Positions 10,415-17,051 of a DNA stretch of 64,000 bases are shown piece after piece. Below the pieces are notes generated by a model. It searched no databases. It was not told where the DNA came from and saw only the letters and a list, made by a program, of their open reading frames with translations. Made by a program: the position numbers and the translations under genes. The DNA is from Fluviicola sp. GTDB lineage: Bacteria > Bacteroidota > Bacteroidia > Flavobacteriales_D > Crocinitomicaceae. The DNA lies in assembly GCA_029866325.1 (NCBI GenBank), contig JARWZO010000019.1, positions 372,001-436,000 on the forward strand, in the 5' to 3' direction. Numbering within the stretch: position 1 is the stretch's first letter; every line of letters starts with the position of its first letter.

Positions 10415-11041
10415 TCAGATCGTTTCAAAAAACACATCTGCTTCTTTTCTCACCTTGGCTCGAAATTGATAAGCATCTTCGGATGAGCGATACCCCAATG
10501 CCACCGCCAATACAGCTGAATGGTGGTTGAGTTGTAACAATTCATTGTACGCTTTACTGTTGAAGCCTTCCATCGGAGTAGCATCAATGTGCAATAAGGC
10601 CGCTGTAGTAAGTAGATTTCCCAAACCGATGTAAGCTTGTTTAGAATTCCAGTCGAATTGTTGCGCTGGAGAGAGCTGAGCTGTTGTAGATTTCATCATT
10701 TTGGCAAAGCCATTCAGCTGATTCACATCTAAATCGCGCATAGTAGCAACAAGATCAATATAGGCATCGATATGGGGCGTTTCAAGGGTGTTTTGCACTG
10801 CAAATACAAAATAATGTGACGCATCGGTTACCTGAGCCTGACCATAAGATTGATGAAACAGTTGTTCACGCAATTCGGCTGATTCAACCACAATTACTTT
10901 ATAAGGTTGCAAACCGTAGGATGAAGGAGCAAGTCTGATGGATTCTTTCAATACCTCCAGATCGGTTTCATTGATCTTTTTAGTGACGTCGTATCGTTGA
11001 GTGGCATAACGCCAACGCAGTTGTTGTATAATCGTATTCAT
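10415..11041 (-). CDS. Nitroreductase-family NAD(P)H-dependent oxidoreductase
   Basis: 208 residues, the usual length of NfsB/NfnB-type FMN enzymes. The N-terminal RRYATQRYD-like motif (here WRYATQRYD), the SSYGLQPYKVIVV segment (the conserved 'APSSYNLQPW' FMN site) and the C-terminal ALGYRSSED signature are all present. Family knowledge: these flavoproteins transfer hydride from NAD(P)H to nitro compounds or quinones in the cytosol; the natural substrate cannot be told. The gene stands alone. Upstream lies a good -7 element and a palindrome that could be an operator for a HxlR- or MarR-type repressor, although no such regulator gene is adjacent. Confidence 0.88.
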   Translation of the reverse strand: MNTIIQQLRWRYATQRYDVTKKINETDLEVLKESIRLAPSSYGLQPYKVIVVESAELREQLFHQSYGQAQVTDASHYFVFAVQNTLETPHIDAYIDLVATMRDLDVNQLNGFAKMMKSTTAQLSPAQQFDWNSKQAYIGLGNLLTTAALLHIDATPMEGFNSKAYNELLQLNHHSAVLAVALGYRSSEDAYQFRAKVRKEADVFFETI

Positions 11042-11136
11042 TGTGTTTGTGTTGTTTAAAGCTCAATCTGAACGATGAGCGGTTTGGTACTTTTTCTGAC
11101 GATTCTCTGTTTGTATGAACGTTCTTTATAGAAGAA

Positions 11137-11176
11137 CAAAGATACCCAATCTTTTGTTTTTACTTACCGCAGTAAG
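11137..11176 (-). promoter_or_regulatory. Promoter and possible operator of the nitroreductase
   Basis: On the minus strand TATCTTTG (11137-11144) is an exact match to TAnnTTTG. About 19 bases upstream lies the palindrome CTTACCGCAGTAAG (11163-11176), overlapping where the -33 element should be, so a bound repressor would block polymerase. Confidence 0.5.
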
Positions 11177-11419
11177 CAAATGATTATTATAACCTGATTC
11201 CTAATTAGGCGTGAATTATTCGAAACAAAACCGAAAACCGGTCACTTCTAATGCGTTGAAATCCAGTAAAGGTTGACGAAATCCTCTTAAAACCCTACTT
11301 TTTTTTCGCGAAATACTTGTCAGAATAAATAAATGATGTACATTTGCACACGCTTTTAACGAAAAGCATTACACAATTCTTAAAGTCAGCTGTTGCTGAC
11401 CCGCAAGCGGAAAGAAATT

Positions 11420-11493
11420 GGTTTGGTAGTTCAGTTGGTTAGAATACATGCCTGTCACGCATGGGGTCGCGGGTTCGAGTCCCGTCCAGACCG
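11420..11493 (+). tRNA. tRNA-Asp (anticodon GTC)
   Basis: A complete cloverleaf: acceptor GGTTTGG / CCAGACC (one G-T pair), D-arm with GTTGGTTAGAA, anticodon loop CTGTCAC giving GTC, T-arm with GGTTCGAGTCCC, discriminator G. CCA is not encoded. It is the intact founder of the duplicated region to its right. Confidence 0.96.
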
Positions 11494-11539
11494 CACAATT
11501 CGTTAGAAGAAAAGTCCTATATGGCTGTAGGAAATAGAG

Positions 11540-11580
11540 ATCCTCAAGATGTATCAATGTCTTGAGGATTTTGCTTTTTA
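11540..11580 (+). terminator. Terminator after tRNA-Asp (flank copy A)
   Basis: Ten-base stem ATCCTCAAGA / TCTTGAGGAT with a ten-base loop, followed by TTTGCTTTTT. It is part of the flank (about 11503-11580) that recurs at 11928 and 12300. Confidence 0.8.
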
Positions 11581-11595
11581 TGAAGAATCACTTTC

Positions 11596-11847
11596 ATGGA
11601 AACTTACACTGTCTATATTAATTATTCTGAGAAGTTTGACAAATACTATATTGGTCAAACTGAAAACTTCAAATCCAGATTACTTCTTCATAATTCGGGG
11701 TTAGTTCAATCAACAAAACCTTATATTCCTTGGGTAAATGTTTTATTGATTGAAAAATCATCTCGCTCAGAAGCAATAATTCTCGAGAAGAAACTGAAGA
11801 ATTTAAATCGAGAACGATTGATCTCGTTTATTGAAAAGTACAAATAA
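11596..11847 (+). CDS. Small GIY-YIG nuclease-domain protein, copy 1
   Basis: 83 residues, consisting of a GIY-YIG domain only. Residues 4-9 (YTVYIN) stand for GIY and YYIGQT for YIG; the following helix carries the expected Arg (SRLLLHN), and a Glu in the last helix region (IILEKKLKN) fits the metal-binding residue. Family knowledge: stand-alone GIY-YIG proteins of this size (YhbQ/UPF0213 type) are presumed DNA nucleases; similar genes are frequent next to RNA genes in Flavobacteriales. It sits directly after the tRNA-Asp terminator and probably has no promoter of its own that I can recognise. A paralogue lies 150 bases downstream after a repeat of the same flank. Confidence 0.8.
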   Translation: METYTVYINYSEKFDKYYIGQTENFKSRLLLHNSGLVQSTKPYIPWVNVLLIEKSSRSEAIILEKKLKNLNRERLISFIEKYK

Positions 11848-11862
11848 TATGGCCCCGACGTG

Positions 11863-11916
11863 CCGACATTTATCGTCGGCAGTCGGGATTCAGACACCAC
11901 CGACGATAAATGTCGG
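11863..11916. repeat. Inverted repeat between the two GIY-YIG genes
   Basis: The 17-base arm CCGACATTTATCGTCGG (11863-11879) recurs as its exact reverse complement at 11900-11916 with a 20-base spacer; each arm can itself fold on CCGAC/GTCGG. It takes the position a tRNA-Asp copy would have in the duplicated unit. Confidence 0.85.
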
Positions 11917-11927
11917 GGTCGTCTGAA

Positions 11928-11980
11928 CTGTAGGAAATAGAGATCCTCAAGATGTATCAATGTCTTAGGGTTTTTGATTT
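11928..11980 (+). repeat. tRNA-Asp 3' flank, copy B
   Basis: From CTGTAGGAAATAGAGATCC to AATGTCTT this repeats the sequence that follows tRNA-Asp (11525-11567) base for base. The right half of the terminator stem is altered (CTTAGGG instead of CTTGAGG), so this copy no longer forms a perfect hairpin. Confidence 0.88.
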
Positions 11981-11998
11981 TATGAGAAATCTGATTTC

Positions 11999-12265
11999 AT
12001 GGAAGCTTACTTCGTTTACATCATCTATAGCCAATCCGGAGACTGTTATTACAAAGGTTTCTCTGAAAATCCCGAGAAGAGATTATTGCAACATAATAAT
12101 AAAGAAAGTCGCTATACGAGCAAGCATTGCGATTGGATATTGATCTACCTTGAACGTTTTGAAACAAAAAGGGAAGCTTTGATTCGCGAAAAGGGATTGA
12201 AGAAATACTCTAAAATGCAAATTGGAGAATTAATCAAATCACCCAAGAATATAATTGTTGGTTAG
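11999..12265 (+). CDS. Small GIY-YIG nuclease-domain protein, copy 2
   Basis: 88 residues, paralogous to the gene at 11596. The GIY element reads FVYIIYS and the YIG element is changed to YYKG, so the central Ile is replaced by Lys. The helix Arg (EKRLLQHNN) and the terminal Glu (LIREKGLKKYSK) are retained. The first nucleotides (TTTCATGGAAGCTTACTT) mirror the start of copy 1 (TTTCATGGAAACTTACAC), showing that flank and gene were duplicated together. The last codons and stop (GTT GGT TAG) are supplied by a remnant of a tRNA-Asp gene, so the C-terminus is read into tRNA sequence. Activity is plausible but untested. Confidence 0.8.
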   Translation: MEAYFVYIIYSQSGDCYYKGFSENPEKRLLQHNNKESRYTSKHCDWILIYLERFETKREALIREKGLKKYSKMQIGELIKSPKNIIVG

Positions 12266-12280
12266 AATACATACCTGTCA
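12257..12280 (+). pseudogene. tRNA-Asp remnant (D-loop to anticodon loop)
   Basis: 24 bases starting GTTGGTTAGAATACAT match tRNA-Asp from the D-loop to the anticodon loop with one mismatch, then stop. The 3' half of the tRNA is replaced by a hairpin (ATCCCC-type arms, CCCCAAG CATC TTGGGG, about 12281-12300), after which the normal tRNA-Asp flank resumes. Confidence 0.82.
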
Positions 12281-12299
12281 TCCCCAAGCATCTTGGGGA

Positions 12300-12380
12300 T
12301 TAGAAGAAAAGTCCTATTATTAAACATAGAAAATATAGATCCTCAAGATGTATCAATGTCTTAGGGTTTTTGATTTTATA
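12300..12380 (+). repeat. tRNA-Asp 3' flank, copy C
   Basis: TTAGAAGAAAAGTCCTAT and then ATAGATCCTCAAGATG to TTTTTGATTTTATA repeat the flank of the intact tRNA-Asp (11503-11575). The distal part matches copy B better than copy A. Confidence 0.85.
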
Positions 12381-12439
12381 CGAACATTTGACTAATTAGC
12401 CACATGGGGCGAAAATCAGTTCAGTAATACTCCCCCACT

Positions 12440-12610
12440 ATGAGTCGTTTATCAGATTTCGAGACAGACTACGAATGTGCCGAATTTATATACCTATTTA
12501 TTCACGAAAGATATACTCAAGAAAAGATTGATTTACTAACTATAATTGAACCGATGCCTTCCGAACATGCGAGACAGTTATCAATCCAAATACGTTCTTC
12601 CCCTTTTTAA
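12440..12610 (+). CDS. Possible small protein, 56 residues
   Basis: An ATG-started frame shorter than a usual cutoff. The product begins MSRLSDFETDYE and contains YTQEKIDLLTIIEPMPSEHA; the mixture of charged and hydrophobic residues looks protein-like, but I recognise no family and see no promoter. It might be a fragment of a larger decayed gene within the duplicated tRNA-Asp region. Confidence 0.3.
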   Translation: MSRLSDFETDYECAEFIYLFIHERYTQEKIDLLTIIEPMPSEHARQLSIQIRSSPF

Positions 12611-12689
12611 AATCGCGTTATTCTAGTGACGGAATGGATCACATATCAAATTGTAATTGTATCTTTAGGTCATCATTTTAGCTAAACTT

Positions 12690-13451
12690 ATGAAACAGGC
12701 TCTACTTCTTGCTACGTTTTCAATTATTTGGTCAATAAGCTCATTCGCACAATGCACACCAGATCCTCAATTCACCTCTCAAGGACTTTATCCTGACAGT
12801 ATAACAGGTTTGGAACAAGCATGTGTCGGTGTGCCATACACTCAAGTAATCACACATGTGGTTCCTGTAGATACTACATTTTTTATTGGACCGGTTTCTT
12901 TGACGCTAACAGTCGACAGCATTGTTGTTACGGGTATTGCGGGACTTCCTCCCGGAATCACCTACAGCTGTTTCGATGGACAAAACGTAACATCTCCCTC
13001 AGACGGTTGTTCATTTGAAGGCGGAACAATAGGTTGCCTTTCCATCGACGGAACTCCAACTGCTGGTGACGTAGGTGTGCATAATCTAGAAATCTCTCTT
13101 GATCTTTATTTGTCAGGACAAACAACTCCACAAGCAACGACAATTATTGATTATTATAATCTTGAAGTAATCGCGGCCTCCATTTGCGCCGTTGGAATGA
13201 ATGACATATCAACAATAAAGTTCAATCTATTCCCTAACCCGGTGAATGAATCATTCACCTTAGACGGATTGGACGGATTGCATATTTCGACTGTTTGCAT
13301 CACTAATTCAGAAGGAAAAATATTGGTAACTGATGAAGAAGTAACATCTTCATCAGTTGATCTGAACGTAGCTCATTTCGATAGCGGAATTTACTTCATT
13401 CGAATTACACATGACAATTATGTCGATGTTGTTCGTTTCATTAAGGAATAA
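12690..13451 (+). CDS. Secreted protein with T9SS type A sorting domain
   Basis: 253 residues. A signal peptide ends at SSFAQ (residue ~21). The middle ~150 residues form a Cys-containing beta-rich domain with a TGIAGLPPGI...CFDGQ stretch and GCLSIDGTPTAGDVGVHNL, which resembles the putative-Ig (He-PIG) pattern found in many surface proteins. The C-terminal ~75 residues, FNLFPNPVNESFTLDGL through FIKE, are a type A sorting domain. It is predicted to be a small T9SS cargo protein. It is monocistronic; a weak -7 like word TATCTTTA lies at 12660-12667, about 22 bases before the ATG. Confidence 0.82.
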   Translation: MKQALLLATFSIIWSISSFAQCTPDPQFTSQGLYPDSITGLEQACVGVPYTQVITHVVPVDTTFFIGPVSLTLTVDSIVVTGIAGLPPGITYSCFDGQNVTSPSDGCSFEGGTIGCLSIDGTPTAGDVGVHNLEISLDLYLSGQTTPQATTIIDYYNLEVIAASICAVGMNDISTIKFNLFPNPVNESFTLDGLDGLHISTVCITNSEGKILVTDEEVTSSSVDLNVAHFDSGIYFIRITHDNYVDVVRFIKE

Positions 13452-13765
13452 AATCCAAAAGACTGCACTGGGAGTCATTTCTTCATCAGCCCAACGCCTT
13501 GGTGCAGGAGAACTGGAAAAGCTTTAGATAATCAATATCATTTGTTTTTGATTTTATAGCGCTTTAACCACATAGGAGGAAAACGTAGGAGGTTCTGACT
13601 CCATCTTTGATGAGGGATTGTATGGGATGACATTTCCCGCACCATCCAACATTTTCTCCCTACCATTACCTTCATCCAACACTAACAATAAATCGTGCGT
13701 GTTTTGTTTGGTAAACTATTTCTTTGTTTGGCACTAACTACCTTCAGCATTTCAGCTGGTAAGGC
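13452..13765. other. Intergenic region without recognisable features
   Basis: 314 bases between convergent transcription units. I see no open frame worth calling, no clear terminator hairpin with a T-run, and no repeat of the families found elsewhere in the window. Confidence 0.4.
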
Positions 13766-14713
13766 TTAGTTTGATCCGAATATCAACCTCCCATACCGTT
13801 CCTCCAACAACTCCAAATAAGCTTGTTTCATCTCATCCGATAAAAATGAATTGTTAATCCATTTGATTGCCGTGGGTTTGTTCTTGGAAAAACGGTTAAA
13901 AACTCCTTCCATTTGTTTGGGTGTTAATTCTAAGCCTTCGCCGAATTGTTCAAAATAGGCACGTGTCAATTTTTTCTTTTTTCCTCCTAAGGTTAGAGCA
14001 AGTTCTTCTTTATCTTCCGGGTTGACTATTCGTACGTTCAGCAAGTCATAAGCCGGAGCGATGGACCAGCCGGAAGTTGTGCGAATCATAGAGAAATTCT
14101 TGAGATGCATATCATTATTCCCGGTTAAGTAGCTGAATACTGTGAGCTCAAATAAATAGACTGAATCCAATAGCGTATTTTCTGAATAGCTCTTGATTGC
14201 TTTACCCACTTTTTCCATCGAGCTTTTGTATTTATCAACTGCTTCCGTGATTTGGAACATATCGAGCATGTGAATTTTCTCACCGGTTTTCGTTCGATCA
14301 ATTCGCTTGGTGAGATAACACAGTTCGTTGGACTTCAATCGAATTAAGGTTGATTCTACAACCGGGATTCCAAATGCTTCAGCAATTCTCATGGTGACAT
14401 GCTCATTCTCGGGCATTTCAGCAAAATGTTCAGAAGGTGGTTTGAAAATATAGTTTCCGCCCAAAGCTCCCACAACGGTTAAACGACTTCCAGGTCCGGC
14501 AGGCAAATCCTTCATTACGGTCATCGACAACTTGGGCTGTACCCCCGGAACGGCAACGCTTCTTTCTACTACCATTTTCGCCAATTCAACCATTTCATGA
14601 AGCGAATGATCGAGCTTTGGAGGTTCAGGCATTCCGAAAAACTTTTTACTACATTTTTCATGGAAATCGTTGGTTGATTCCAATTCCTGATAGCAGTATA
14701 AACACTTATTCAT
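13766..14713 (-). CDS. hipT: HipT-like Ser/Thr kinase toxin (HipA C-terminal core)
   Basis: 315 residues from ATG 14713; an upstream in-frame ATG at 14740 would add nine residues, but 14713 gives the tighter overlap with hipS. The HipA kinase core is visible: Gly-rich loop GVQPKLSM (57-64), GGNYIFKP with the ATP-binding Lys, YLTKRIDR, the catalytic loop GNNDMHLKNFS (H.D.H.KN type) and the metal-binding APAYDLLN. The N-terminus has a CxxC (CLYC) as in many stand-alone cores. Family knowledge: E. coli O127 HipT phosphorylates tryptophanyl-tRNA synthetase and is blocked by HipS. Here the two residues corresponding to the autophosphorylated HipT serines before the Gly-rich loop are Ala and Pro. 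Last gene of hipB-hipS-hipT. Confidence 0.85.
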   Translation of the reverse strand: MNKCLYCYQELESTNDFHEKCSKKFFGMPEPPKLDHSLHEMVELAKMVVERSVAVPGVQPKLSMTVMKDLPAGPGSRLTVVGALGGNYIFKPPSEHFAEMPENEHVTMRIAEAFGIPVVESTLIRLKSNELCYLTKRIDRTKTGEKIHMLDMFQITEAVDKYKSSMEKVGKAIKSYSENTLLDSVYLFELTVFSYLTGNNDMHLKNFSMIRTTSGWSIAPAYDLLNVRIVNPEDKEELALTLGGKKKKLTRAYFEQFGEGLELTPKQMEGVFNRFSKNKPTAIKWINNSFLSDEMKQAYLELLEERYGRLIFGSN

Positions 14714-15041
14714 CGTCTTTTTCGAGTATTGGTATAACACTTACGGCTCCTATGCAATTTTGACAGCATGCAAGCAGCAATCCCATTCGGTCGTTTCGAT
14801 TGATCTTCCAATTCTTCGATGCGATATCCAACAACCATCCCTCCGGAATCAATCCTTCAAAAAAAGGAAACAACCGTTTTTCGCGAAAGGGAACTATTGA
14901 AACAGGCATTGAAAATGTAATAAAATCTGTTGGATGCTCTTCTACATAGTTTGTGTCGTATTGAAACACATACTCACCTTCAGTTGTTTCCGTCAGAATC
15001 CCGGCGAGGGATTCGTTATAATAAATTTCCGCTCGTCTCAT
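14706..15041 (-). CDS. hipS: HipS-like protein (separate HipA N-terminal subdomain)
   Basis: 111 residues corresponding to the N-subdomain-1 found fused at the front of classical HipA. Diagnostic words are VSIVPFREKRLFPFFEGLIPEGWLL split by variable residues, and NWKINRNDRMGLL. The stop codon overlaps the hipT start by eight bases, and its own ATG overlaps the hipB stop (ATGA, 15038-15041), so translation of the three genes is coupled. In the described E. coli HipBST system the small subunit acts as antitoxin for the kinase; I infer the same here. It is not a frameshifted hipA: both frames are intact and have their own start codons. Confidence 0.85.
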   Translation of the reverse strand: MRRAEIYYNESLAGILTETTEGEYVFQYDTNYVEEHPTDFITFSMPVSIVPFREKRLFPFFEGLIPEGWLLDIASKNWKINRNDRMGLLLACCQNCIGAVSVIPILEKDDE

Positions 15042-15256
15042 GAGGCGTGATCCATTAATTCCTTGCTACTTGCAGCAATCAATTCGTGACCAAACATTTT
15101 GAGCACAAGGTTCACCTTATCCATGTTTAAATTGGTTTTACCCTGCTCAATTTTGCGAATAACAGTTAACGCAACACCTGCACGTTCAGCAAACTCTTCC
15201 TGCGTTAATCCAACTTCTTTCCTGCGTTCTTTTACGAACTCTGCCAATTTCTTCAT
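15038..15256 (-). CDS. hipB: HipB-like XRE-family DNA-binding protein
   Basis: 72 residues with one Cro/C1 helix-turn-helix: ERRKEVGLTQEEFAERAGVALTVIRKIEQGK split over residues 10-40, recognition helix around VALTVIRKIE. The short C-terminal tail (LIAASSKELMDHAS) may contact the other subunits. Family knowledge: HipB represses its operon and in HipBST supports but does not alone provide neutralisation. The promoter region holds three evenly spaced GCATATA boxes that are good operator candidates. First gene of the operon. Confidence 0.88.
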   Translation of the reverse strand: MKKLAEFVKERRKEVGLTQEEFAERAGVALTVIRKIEQGKTNLNMDKVNLVLKMFGHELIAASSKELMDHAS

Positions 15257-15342
15257 TATATGCTTTTAGATATAAAACATAATATTAAGTCATTTTATAT
15301 GCATTTGCAACTATTCTGAACTAAAACAACATTTTTATATGC
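15257..15342 (-). promoter_or_regulatory. hipBST promoter region with three spaced TATATGC boxes
   Basis: TATATGC occurs on the plus strand at 15257-15263, 15296-15302 and 15336-15342, i.e. 39 and 40 bases apart, about four helical turns, starting one base upstream of the hipB ATG. These are the likely HipB operators. An obvious TAnnTTTG is not visible between them. Confidence 0.5.
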
Positions 15343-15404
15343 TATTACATATACCAAGCCTAACTTATTGTAGCTTGTAAGAAAAGTAGTTGCGTACCTT
15401 GCAT

Positions 15405-15434
15405 AAAAAACCCCAAAGACTTCTCTCCGGGGTT
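15405..15434 (-). terminator. Terminator of the AAA+ ATPase gene
   Basis: On the minus strand AACCCC (15429-15434) pairs with GGGGTT (15409-15414) and is followed by a T-run (15403-15408). It lies 43 bases after the stop codon at 15478. Confidence 0.75.
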
Positions 15435-15477
15435 GTCGATACTATTTTGGAGTTTCTCTAATGTTCACCGAGAATGA

Positions 15478-16941
15478 TCAATTCATTCCACCTCTCACAT
15501 AATCACTGAACTTATCGCGGAAAGTAGTGCTGTTATCCATTTGTGATTTGCTAAGCTTTTTGCTTTCTACCAAACCCCAGAGCACAAACTCTTTCAAGAA
15601 GTGCTTTTCGGTTGGTAATACATTGGGTTGGTATTTTTGAATCAAACTATCCAATGGTGTGATCGCATCGAGTTGTGAACGGTAAGTCGCGTCATCGGCA
15701 TCATCCGTAAGGGCAAATTCATCTTGCTCGAAGAACCAATCTACCACGCCTTGATAAGGTCCGCTTTCACCTTGCTTTTCTAATTTTTCGACTTTCGGGA
15801 AATAACTTTCGAAGAGTGTTTTTACTGCCGATCCGATCAATTGTTCTGCCACATACGTGCTTCCCTCCTGCTCGCCTTCATATACCAATTCCATTTTTCC
15901 GGTAAGTGCCGGAATCACACCCATGAAGTCCGACAAACGAACACTGGTTTTGGGATTGTTGCTTTTCAGTCCGCGCAATTCGGCAGCGCTCACCAGGTTT
16001 TCAAAAGCCGAAATACTCATACGTGCACTTACTCCGCTTTTGCTGTCGATGTATTCACTTTCGCGGGCTTCAAAACCAATTTGTTCAATCAAGTCCATCG
16101 CCAAGCTTGGAACGCTGATGTTTTCTTTTTGCGCACCTTCCAATTTAGCTTCCTGTTCTGTAATGGTGCGTGCAATGCGAATGGTCTCGGGGTAATGCGT
16201 TAAAATCTGCGATCCGATTCGGTCTTTCAACGGCGTTACGATGCTTCCGCGATTGGTGTAATCTTCCGGATTGGCTGTAAACACGAACTGAATATCGAGC
16301 GGGAATCGCAAATGGAAACCACGAATCTGGATATCGCCTTCCTGTAAGATATTGAACAACGCCACCTGAATGCGGGCTTGCAAATCGGGTAATTCGTTGA
16401 TCACAAAAATGCAGCGATTGGCACGTGGTATCATCCCGAAATGAATCACGCGCTCGTCGGCATAAGACAATTTCATATTCGCAGCCTTAATCGGGTCTAC
16501 ATCACCGATAATGTCGGCAATGGTCACATCCGGCGTAGCCAATTTCTCGGCAAAACGATCATTGCGGTGTACCCACGAAATCGGAGTGGCATCGCCTTGT
16601 TCGGCAATCACATCTTTGGCGTAGCGCGACAACGGATTCAAGGGATCATCGTTTACTTCCGAACCGGCAACAATCGGCATCCACTCGTCTAGTAAATTGA
16701 CCATCAGTCGCGCCAGACGTGTTTTTGCCTGACCGCGCAATCCCAATAGGTTGATGTTGTGTTTTGCCAAAATAGCCCGTTCCAACTGCGGAATGACCGT
16801 GTCTTCGTAACCGTGAATGCCTTCAAACGGTTGTTTCCCGGAGCGCAGAGCTTCTATTAAATTGTTGCGTAATTCTTCTTTAACGCTTTTTGTTTGGTAT
16901 CCCGAGGCTTTTAATTCGCCTAATGTGGTGTTTGTTTTCAT
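15478..16941 (-). CDS. MoxR/ChlI-type AAA+ ATPase
   Basis: 487 residues. Walker A is GLRGQAKTR (residues ~66-74), Walker B is the hydrophobic strand CIFVINELPD with Asn-Glu in place of Asp-Glu, sensor 1 is FTANPEDYT and the arginine finger region is LKDRIGSQ. The layout and the NE Walker B place it in the magnesium-chelatase I/MoxR-like helix-2-insert clade. Family knowledge: these ATPases work with a VWA-domain partner as chaperones for metal insertion or complex assembly. The VWA gene lies 110 bases upstream on the same strand. A bacteriochlorophyll role is unlikely since no other pigment genes are nearby. The substrate is unknown. Confidence 0.85.
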   Translation of the reverse strand: MKTNTTLGELKASGYQTKSVKEELRNNLIEALRSGKQPFEGIHGYEDTVIPQLERAILAKHNINLLGLRGQAKTRLARLMVNLLDEWMPIVAGSEVNDDPLNPLSRYAKDVIAEQGDATPISWVHRNDRFAEKLATPDVTIADIIGDVDPIKAANMKLSYADERVIHFGMIPRANRCIFVINELPDLQARIQVALFNILQEGDIQIRGFHLRFPLDIQFVFTANPEDYTNRGSIVTPLKDRIGSQILTHYPETIRIARTITEQEAKLEGAQKENISVPSLAMDLIEQIGFEARESEYIDSKSGVSARMSISAFENLVSAAELRGLKSNNPKTSVRLSDFMGVIPALTGKMELVYEGEQEGSTYVAEQLIGSAVKTLFESYFPKVEKLEKQGESGPYQGVVDWFFEQDEFALTDDADDATYRSQLDAITPLDSLIQKYQPNVLPTEKHFLKEFVLWGLVESKKLSKSQMDNSTTFRDKFSDYVRGGMN

Positions 16942-16979
16942 ACGTTTCTCTTTTGAAGACTGAAGACTAGTAGACTAAA

Positions 16980-17017
16980 GACTAAAGACGCTTTTTTATG
17001 AAACAGTGTCTTTAGTC
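16980..17017. repeat. Inverted repeat GACTAAAGAC / GTCTTTAGTC between ATPase and VWA genes
   Basis: Ten-base perfect arms (16980-16989 and 17008-17017) with an 18-base loop, embedded in a longer stretch of related words (AGACTGAAGACTAG, TCTACAGTCTTAAGTCTT). This looks like a dispersed intergenic repeat rather than a terminator, since T-runs are lacking on the minus strand after the stem. Confidence 0.65.
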
Positions 17018-17051
17018 TTTTAGCGAAGCGGTCTACAGTCTTAAGTCTTGG

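Noticed and set aside
10272-10469. 65-codon plus-strand frame upstream of the nitroreductase 3' end
   Set aside because: It overlaps the end of the nitroreductase gene on the opposite strand, has no recognisable content and no promoter.
11369-11557. 62-codon minus-strand frame with the string AVWTGLEPATPC
   Set aside because: It is antisense to tRNA-Asp; the string is the common mistranslation of a tRNA gene, not a protein.
13766-15041. A single hipA gene broken by a frameshift
   Set aside because: Both parts have their own start codons and translational overlaps, and the split lies at the known HipS/HipT border, so a natural three-gene system is more likely.
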